Positions 57,787 through 64,000 of a stretch of 64,000 nucleotides of DNA are shown here, piece by piece. Source of the stretch: Pseudomonas parafulva (GTDB lineage Bacteria; Pseudomonadota; Gammaproteobacteria; Pseudomonadales; Pseudomonadaceae); contig NZ_CP019952.1 of NCBI RefSeq assembly GCF_002021815.1, positions 2,821,001-2,885,000 on the forward strand, given 5' to 3'. The notes below the pieces were generated by a model. That model was not told where the DNA came from. It searched no databases and worked only from the letters and a program-made list of their open reading frames with translations. A program made the position numbers and the translations under genes. Each line of letters begins with the position of its first letter. Within the stretch, counting starts at the first letter, position 1.

Positions 57787-58040
57787 TGGCTATGTCCTGG
57801 TACTTCCCGCTTCATCGGGTTTCAACCGGCTGAAATCTATCAGCTTTTATTGGGACGAAACCAGCGGATTGCAAGGGCGGCCTGCAATAAATACTGACGC
57901 CACGGCCCGAGGCAGCGCTGCCGAGCCATTAGGCAAGCCGGGTGCCTGGGAGCGAGCCAGTCCAGCGCGTTGACCGACCTGATCATCACAGGATCGACCG
58001 GGTCGAACACCCACACAGGATCCGGGCGCACCAAAAAACA

Positions 58041-58073
58041 AAAGGCGCCCGATCTCGCGATCAAGGCGCCTTT
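58041..58073 (-). terminator. Terminator of the tRNA gene cluster
   Basis: On the minus strand AAAGGCGCC and GGCGCCTTT enclose an inner GATC/GATC helix, followed by TGTTTTTT. It lies 12 bases beyond the last tRNA of the leftward cluster. Confidence 0.88.
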
Positions 58074-58084
58074 CGTATTAAAGA

Positions 58085-58160
58085 TGGGGTGGACGATGGG
58101 AATCGAACCCACGACAACTGGAATCACAATCCAGCGCTCTACCAACTGAGCTACGCCCAC
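58085..58160 (-). tRNA. tRNA-His (GUG)
   Basis: The cloverleaf is complete: acceptor GTGGGCG/CGTCCAC, anticodon stem CTGGA/TCCAG with loop TTGTGAT (anticodon GTG), T-arm with GGTTCGAATCC, discriminator C and encoded CCA. A G precedes position 1 (58161), as required for the G-1:C73 pair of histidine tRNA. Confidence 0.97.
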
Positions 58161-58196
58161 CATATTGCGGTGTAACGGTACTGCCTTACTGAAGCA

Positions 58197-58281
58197 TGGT
58201 GCGGACGAAGAGACTCGAACTCTTACAGCTTGCGCCGCTGGAACCTAAATCCAGTGTGTCTACCAATTTCACCACGTCCGC
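58197..58281 (-). tRNA. tRNA-Leu (UAG)
   Basis: An 85-base class II tRNA with acceptor GCGGACG/CGTCCGC, anticodon loop TTTAGGT (anticodon TAG), a long variable arm (GCGGCGCAAGCTGT) and encoded CCA. Confidence 0.97.
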
Positions 58282-58332
58282 GTAACGCTTAAAACAAAGG
58301 CGCCAGTTACCGCGCGGCGCCTTCGAAGAATA

Positions 58333-58408
58333 TGGGGTGGACGATGGGAATCGAACCCACGACAACTGGAATCACAATCCAGCGCTCTACCAACTGAGCT
58401 ACGCCCAC
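58333..58408 (-). tRNA. tRNA-His (GUG), second identical copy
   Basis: Identical over the full length to the tRNA-His at 58085-58160, including the CCA end and G-1 (58409). The repeat flanks the Leu tRNA gene on both sides. Confidence 0.97.
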
Positions 58409-58449
58409 CATAACGCGTTCAAACACCTTGCTTGCCAAAGCTGCCTAAG

Positions 58450-58526
58450 TGGCGCACCCGGCAGGACTCGAACCTGCGACCATCCGCTTAGAAGGCGGAT
58501 GCTCTATCCAGCTGAGCTACGGGCGC
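58450..58526 (-). tRNA. tRNA-Arg (UCU)
   Basis: A 77-base tRNA with acceptor GCGCCCG/CGGGTGC, anticodon stem TCCGC/GCGGA and loop CTTCTAA (anticodon TCT), and encoded CCA. It is the first gene of the leftward tRNA operon. Confidence 0.97.
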
Positions 58527-58633
58527 TTAAGCTTGAAGCCTAACCGAACAAGACACTGACAGCTCACTGCCAAACGACTCATTCTGCCCGACTTCGCCAA
58601 CCAGTGCTAGGCTGTGCCCGACAAGTGCGGCGA

Positions 58634-58662
58634 ATCTTATAGCCGACCCCTGGGGTCGTCAA
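58634..58662 (-). promoter_or_regulatory. Promoter of the tRNA operon
   Basis: On the minus strand TTGACG (58662 to 58657) and TAAGAT (58639 to 58634) are 17 bases apart, followed by the GC-rich discriminator TTCGCCGC typical of stringently controlled stable-RNA promoters. Just behind the -35 is an AT-rich tract (58665-58690) that could act as an UP element. The spacer holds a GACCCC-GGGGTC palindrome. Confidence 0.75.
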
Positions 58663-58796
58663 CAACTTTCTAAAAAAAATTTAAATTATTGAAGGGGTTA
58701 GGGCATTTGCCCGACCGCCCGCCTTTGCCCTCCAGCCATGTCGTGCGAGAATACGCGTTCTTTATTGTTCCCCTTCCGATGGTTAATCACGCGTCT

Positions 58797-59654
58797 ATGA
58801 CTGCACAACTAATCGATGGCAAGGCGATTGCCGCCAAGCTGCGCCAGCAAATCGCTCAACGTGTCGCGCAGCGGCGCCAGGAGGGCCTGCGCACGCCGGG
58901 CCTGGCAGTGATTCTGGTCGGCACCGACCCTGCCTCCCAGGTCTACGTCTCGCACAAGCGCAAGGATTGCGAAGAAGTAGGCTTCCTGTCGCAGGCCTTC
59001 GACCTGCCTAGCCACACCACGCAAGAAGCGCTTACTGAACTGATCGATCGCCTCAATGACGACCCGTCCATTGACGGCATCCTGCTCCAACTGCCGCTGC
59101 CCGCGCACCTCGACGCGTCGTTGCTGCTCGAGCGCATCCGCCCGGACAAGGATGTGGACGGCTTCCACCCCTATAACGTCGGTCGCCTCGCACAGCGCAT
59201 CCCGCTGCTGCGCCCCTGCACACCCAAGGGCATCATGACCCTGCTCCAGAGCACCGGGCAGGACCTGTACGGCATGAATGCCGTGATCGTCGGGGCCTCG
59301 AACATAGTTGGACGGCCAATGGCGCTGGAGTTGTTGCTCAGCGGCTGTACGATCACCGTGTGCCATCGCTTCACCCAGGACCTGGCAGGGCATGTCGGGC
59401 GCGCGGACCTGGTGGTCGTTGCCGCCGGCAAGCCTGGGTTGGTCAAGGGTGAATGGATCAAGGAAGGTGCCATCGTCATCGACGTCGGTATCAACCGTCA
59501 GGAGGATGGCAAGCTGGTGGGCGATGTCGTCTACGAAACCGCCCTTCCCCGTGCTGGCTGGATCACTCCGGTGCCAGGCGGCGTAGGGCCGATGACCCGC
59601 GCCTGCCTGTTGGAAAACACCTTGTATGCGGCCGAAACGCTTCACGGCGATTGA
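58797..59654 (+). CDS. folD: Bifunctional methylenetetrahydrofolate dehydrogenase / cyclohydrolase
   Basis: FolD interconverts 5,10-methylene- and 10-formyl-tetrahydrofolate with NADP. The catalytic Lys is in [14 protein letters not shown] near residue 56, the [12 protein letters not shown] motif follows, and the NADP loop is [16 protein letters not shown] ([12 protein letters not shown]) near residue 163, with [11 protein letters not shown] near the end. Length is 285 residues from the ATG at 58797; an upstream extension is not homologous. FolD genes adjoin the tRNA/tig region in other pseudomonads. Confidence 0.97.
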   Translation: MTAQLIDGKAIAAKLRQQIAQRVAQRRQEGLRTPGLAVILVGTDPASQVYVSHKRKDCEEVGFLSQAFDLPSHTTQEALTELIDRLNDDPSIDGILLQLPLPAHLDASLLLERIRPDKDVDGFHPYNVGRLAQRIPLLRPCTPKGIMTLLQSTGQDLYGMNAVIVGASNIVGRPMALELLLSGCTITVCHRFTQDLAGHVGRADLVVVAAGKPGLVKGEWIKEGAIVIDVGINRQEDGKLVGDVVYETALPRAGWITPVPGGVGPMTRACLLENTLYAAETLHGD

Positions 59655-60264
59655 GGCAAGCGAGCATGGCGGCCCTGCCGTCATTGCTTGAGCGACGGGC
59701 GGTTATCTACCGCCCCATCCTCATCCAGGCGAATTCGATTATTGGCCAGCCTGCCCGCCCTGCCGCTGCGTTTAGTCACCGCTAATCGCGCACCTCTGAT
59801 ATCGAACGCCAGACTCCTCTCGGCTCCACCTGCCAGCGCGTGACAATTGGCACTACATGGGTCAGCTAACAATCCATTGCCCCATTGGGTTTCCAATAAA
59901 CACAGATGCCCTAAACCCGCGGGCCTGCGCAAGCCTCATCACATCCCCTTGGGGTCTGTATCTAAAACGCTTTCGCGTTGAATGCCGCCCTCCATGGCAA
60001 GCTTATTGCTGCCTGTAGCATGTTGCCTAAGCTCTAGGCCCTCTGATGGGTGAGCTGACACTTACTGCACTCCAACAGAGCATTGAGCGTTTACATGCAC
60101 CATGACTGGTCAGACCGGTAAGGCCAAAAAAGCTTGCACTGCGCCGAAAATAGGCGTTTTATGGCCAAGCGCTGAACAAACCGGTAAGACCACAATAATT
60201 AAGTCCTGCGCTCATTCGCCCCGTGCGGCCAACGAAGCAAGGACACCGACCTGAGATCACTCCC
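59655..60264 (+). promoter_or_regulatory. 610-bp non-coding region with a promoter flanked by two GntR-type operators
   Basis: No gene is visible. At the right end TTGCAC (60134-60139) and TTTTAT (60157-60162) are 17 bases apart and form a likely promoter of the DctA-type gene. Two operator-like sequences flank it: ACTGGT-CAG-ACCGGT (60105-60119) and ACCGGT-AAG-ACCACA (60180-60194). Both contain GGTNAGACC, resembling sites of PdhR/LldR-type GntR proteins, and their centres are 75 bp apart. The region 59655-60090 shows nothing recognisable. Confidence 0.6.
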
Positions 60265-61575
<1,311 letters not shown>

Positions 61576-61582
61576 AAGAAAA

Positions 61583-61604
61583 GGGCCGGCTCGCATGCCG
61601 GCCC
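61583..61604 (+). other. Hairpin between transporter and first GntR gene
   Basis: GGGCCGGC pairs perfectly with GCCGGCCC around TCGCAT. No T run follows and the next gene starts 15 bases later, so it may stabilise the upstream mRNA or lower expression of the regulator. Confidence 0.6.
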
Positions 61605-61619
61605 CTGAAGGAGCGAAAC

Positions 61620-62324
61620 GTGATCAGCTCATCAACCGTCGTCAACGCTGTGGTGGAAAAGCTGCGTCAAGCCCTCGCCCGTGGCCAATGGCGCAGTGGC
61701 GACATGCTCCCTGGCCAGCGAGAATTGGCCGAACAATTGGGCATCAGCCGCCCGAGCCTGCGTGAGGCCGTCATCGTGCTCGAGACCCTTGGGCTGGTGC
61801 GCGCTTTGCCAGGCAAAGGTGTGCTGGTGCTGGATGCCGATACAGCTACCTCCGCTTCGGCGCCCACTGCCAGTGCACAGGCCAGCCTCGCCGATGTGCT
61901 TGAACTGCGCTATACCCTCGAACCCTTCATCGTCGGACTGGTGGCCCAGTCGGCCAACAGCCAGGACATCGGCCAGTTACGGTTGACCTTGATGGACATG
62001 CGTGAAGCCCTTGAGGCCGATGACAGCGAAGCGGGCATGAACGCCTACATTGCATTCCACCAGGCGCTGTTTGCCCTGACCACCAACCCCATTTTCCAGA
62101 GCGTCGTACAGCAAACGGGCATTGCCCTGAAGCAAAGCGCGGACATGCTGCGCAATTCACCCGAGCACCTGGCTGCCCGTCTCAAGGAAAACGAAGCCGT
62201 GGTGCGGGCGATTCGTGAGCGCAATAGCACCCAGGCCAGCACCCAGATGCGGCAACACATTCTCGCCGAGGGTTTGCGCATGGGCATTGCGCTCAATGTG
62301 CCGGACGAACATCGGCACCCATAA
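61620..62324 (+). CDS. FadR-type GntR regulator
   Basis: An N-terminal winged helix (residues 5-72, PGQRELAEQLGISRPSLREAVIVLE in part) is joined to an FCD domain containing AFHQALFALT, consistent with a metal-dependent effector pocket. Length is 234 residues from a GTG start with AAGGAG seven bases upstream. It directly follows the transporter gene and probably binds the GGTNAGACC sites upstream of it. A carboxylate effector is likely but not proven. Confidence 0.9.
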   Translation: MISSSTVVNAVVEKLRQALARGQWRSGDMLPGQRELAEQLGISRPSLREAVIVLETLGLVRALPGKGVLVLDADTATSASAPTASAQASLADVLELRYTLEPFIVGLVAQSANSQDIGQLRLTLMDMREALEADDSEAGMNAYIAFHQALFALTTNPIFQSVVQQTGIALKQSADMLRNSPEHLAARLKENEAVVRAIRERNSTQASTQMRQHILAEGLRMGIALNVPDEHRHP

Positions 62325-62339
62325 TCCAGGAGAGCAATC

Positions 62340-63008
62340 ATGAAGGGTGCACATCACCTGCCCGACCTGCTTGCAGCCGGTGAGACCCGGCTTTGCGCCG
62401 AACAGATCTACCCACGGTTGTTCGATGCCATTCTGGAGCAACGCCTGCCGCCTGGCACTTTGCTGCCAGAGCAAGCGCTGGGCCAGGCATTTGGCGTGAG
62501 CCGTACGGTCATCCGCCGAGTGCTAGGCCGCTTGAGCGACCAGCAGGTAGTGGTACAACGCCCAAGCCATACGGCTCATCTGGTTGCGCCCGATCCGCAT
62601 CAGGCACGCCAGGTACTGAGCGCGCGCCGGCTTGCCGAAACCACGCTGATAACCCTGGCCGTCGAACGCGCCCGCCCCGAGCAACTCAAGCAGCTGCGCC
62701 AATTGGTCGAGCGTGAACGCGTGCATCATGAAAAGGGCGAACGCTGCGCCGCTATACGACTGGGTGGTGAGTTTCACCTGAAACTGGCCCAGGTGGCGGA
62801 CAATGCTCCGTTGTCGCGCTTTCTCAATGGGTTGGTGCCCATGACGTCCCTTATCATCGCGCGATACGAGTCACCGTGCTGTGACCATTGCGCCTGGCAA
62901 GAACATGCAGCGCTGATTGAGGCGCTCGAGCGAGGCGATGCACAGTCCGCCCTCGCCCTGATGAACGAGCACCTTGACCGGCTTGAAGCCAAGCTTCGAC
63001 TGGACTGA
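62340..63008 (+). CDS. Second GntR-family regulator
   Basis: A GntR protein of 222 residues with a winged helix (residues 20-80, FGVSRTVIRRVLGRL) and FCD domain (GGEFHLKLAQVADN, then a final HAALIEALERGD). Unlike its neighbour it carries SPCCDHC in the effector domain, three cysteines that could bind metal or sense redox state. AGGAG precedes the ATG, 15 bases after the first GntR gene. Whether the pair acts together or on different targets is unknown. Confidence 0.87.
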   Translation: MKGAHHLPDLLAAGETRLCAEQIYPRLFDAILEQRLPPGTLLPEQALGQAFGVSRTVIRRVLGRLSDQQVVVQRPSHTAHLVAPDPHQARQVLSARRLAETTLITLAVERARPEQLKQLRQLVERERVHHEKGERCAAIRLGGEFHLKLAQVADNAPLSRFLNGLVPMTSLIIARYESPCCDHCAWQEHAALIEALERGDAQSALALMNEHLDRLEAKLRLD

Positions 63009-63045
63009 GCCAGGTGATTTCAGCGAACCTGCTGACAGCAGCGCC

Positions 63046-63474
63046 TCAAGTTGCTGCCATTGCCGAACTGGGCAGGCCGAACATTTTGTCGAAAGCCCAG
63101 TTGTAGGCAAAGGTATAGCAAGGCACCAGCACGATGAATGCCATGTCCACCAGCAGCGCATCGAGCAGGCTCATGTCCAACCACCACGCGATCAGCGGAA
63201 TCAGGTAGATCACGAGGGTCAGCTGAAACCCTACTGCGTGCACTACGCGCCGAGCCACGCTGCGCCCTCGTGTGGCTTGCCGGCTTTCCCAATATTCAAA
63301 CAGCGTGTTGTAGACCAGGTTCCAGATCATGGCGATGGTGGTGATCATCACCGCGAGCGGCCCCGTGTGAGAAGCCTGGGTGTCGGACAGGTAGGCAAGA
63401 CCCAAGGTGGACATGCACAGGCCGATCAACTCGTAAAACGTCACATAAACCAGTTTGCGCTTCAAACCCTGCAC
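63046..63474 (-). CDS. PACE-family multidrug/biocide efflux protein
   Basis: PACE transporters (AceI-like) export chlorhexidine, acriflavine or polyamines using protons. The 142-residue chain has four helices in two repeats (bacterial transmembrane pair domains). The first includes YVTFYELIGLC with Glu at residue 15, the position of the essential Glu in AceI; the second includes VVHAVGFQLTLV and later LVPCYTFAYNWAFDK. The start is a GTG at 63474. It is divergent from a LysR gene, the arrangement known for aceI/aceR. Confidence 0.92.
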   Translation of the reverse strand: MQGLKRKLVYVTFYELIGLCMSTLGLAYLSDTQASHTGPLAVMITTIAMIWNLVYNTLFEYWESRQATRGRSVARRVVHAVGFQLTLVIYLIPLIAWWLDMSLLDALLVDMAFIVLVPCYTFAYNWAFDKMFGLPSSAMAAT

Positions 63475-63525
63475 TGCATCGACCTCATCTAAATAGCTTG
63501 GGCCGGGTATAGTGCGTCATTACAT

Positions 63526-63542
63526 CTGACAACAAAAGTCAG
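63526..63542. promoter_or_regulatory. Inverted repeat in the PACE-LysR intergenic region
   Basis: CTGAC-N7-GTCAG is a symmetric element, 31 bases before the LysR start and 51 before the PACE start. LysR proteins bind interrupted palindromes of about this size between divergent genes, although the strict T-N11-A form is not met. Confidence 0.45.
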
Positions 63543-63573
63543 CAGCTTTCAGCCTGACTGACAGGAGAAGCGT

Positions 63574-64000
63574 GTGTCATTTACCAGTGAAACTATCCAG
63601 GTTTTTCTCACCGTGCTGGACAAAGGCTCATTCTCTGCCGCCGCGCGCAGCCTGCAGCGCGTGCCCTCGGCGGTCAGCATGGCAATCGGCAACCTGGAGG
63701 CCGAGCTGGGCTACAGCCTGTTCCAGCGCGGAGCTCGCGATGTTCGACCCACAGTCCAAGCCCTTGCGCTTGAGCCCCATGCGCGGCTGATTGCCGAGCA
63801 GCTGGGTTTGCTGCAAGTGCATGCCGTAGAGCTCTCCGAGGGCCTGGAAAGCAACCTGACCCTGGCGGTGGTGCCGGACGTCGATCAGCAGCTGCTAATA
63901 GCGGCCATTGCCGAGCTCGGCCAACGTTATCCATTGCTCGAAGTCGCGATACTGAGTGCGCCGCAAGAACAAGCGCTGGATTTGCTGGACAGCGGTCGGG
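63574..64000 (+). CDS. LysR-type regulator, partial at right edge
   Basis: Translation from GTG at 63574 (AGGAG upstream) gives MSFTSETIQVFLTVLDKGSF, then AAARSLQRVPSAVSMAIGNLE, a standard LysR helix-turn-helix, and the beginning of the effector-binding domain with NLTLAVVPDVD. The frame is open to the window end (142 residues seen of about 300). It is divergent from the PACE gene and probably controls it. It reads without interruption. Confidence 0.92.
   Translation, partial: MSFTSETIQVFLTVLDKGSFSAAARSLQRVPSAVSMAIGNLEAELGYSLFQRGARDVRPTVQALALEPHARLIAEQLGLLQVHAVELSEGLESNLTLAVVPDVDQQLLIAAIAELGQRYPLLEVAILSAPQEQALDLLDSGR

Noticed and set aside
57840..58163. Open frame of 107 codons across tRNA-His and its terminator
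   Set aside because: It covers a structural RNA gene and has no coding features.

Overview
This window is about 64 kb of GC-rich gammaproteobacterial chromosome that fits the genus Pseudomonas, most likely the P. putida group. The evidence is an 83-residue OprI murein lipoprotein, a methylcitrate operon using AcnD/PrpF, the order tig-clpP-clpX-lon-hupB-ppiD, convergent cysH and cysB, and the general gene style. Nearly all of it is ordinary coding sequence. I saw no phage, insertion sequence, CRISPR array or integron.

Layout. Positions 1-1700 hold two tandem paralogues of unknown function, one of them broken by an in-frame stop and a frameshift, and a DUF1289 gene. Positions 2050-11600 hold aconitase B convergent with the propionate (2-methylcitrate) operon GntR-prpB-prpC-acnD-prpF; no prpD is present. 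Positions 11890-14950 carry a compact three-gene unit (retropepsin-like protease, membrane protein with an inactive-transglutaminase-type domain, ATP-grasp glutamate-ligase-like enzyme) whose substrate is not known to me. Then come pabB, cysH, cysB, a universal stress protein, a ketopantoate-reductase-like gene, DAHP synthase, a small GNAT protein, oprI, an L,D-transpeptidase, tesA and a YbbA/YbbP-type ABC exporter (15-28 kb).

The section 27.7-39.9 kb looks most accessory. It contains an overlapping operon for a fused ATPase-permease betaine-type importer, its binding protein, a homocysteine S-methyltransferase and an atypical MsrA. Beside it lies a catabolic-looking locus: IclR regulator, amidohydrolase, NrtA/SsuA-type ABC importer, and a divergent SMP-30 hydrolase plus MFS permease.

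Positions 40-48.7 kb hold greB, a lytic transglycosylase, tatD, a chemoreceptor, a DUF962 protein, a thioesterase, a CHAD protein, a lipoprotein and a patatin. Positions 48.7-57.3 kb are a proteostasis block (ppiD, hupB, lon, clpX, clpP, tig). Four tRNA genes follow (His, Leu, His, Arg in map order), then folD. The right end holds a DctA-type transporter followed by two GntR regulators, and a PACE efflux gene divergent from a LysR regulator cut by the window edge.

Regulatory reading. Two promoters, one before the prp operon and one before the DctA-type gene, are each flanked by a pair of GntR-type operator sequences about 75 bp apart, suggesting that each FadR-type regulator may act through DNA looping. 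The betaine and lactone-type loci look like nutrient-scavenging modules. The best candidates for undescribed biology are the protease/transglutaminase-fold/ATP-grasp unit, the importer-methyltransferase-MsrA operon, and the two-lactonase-like catabolic locus.
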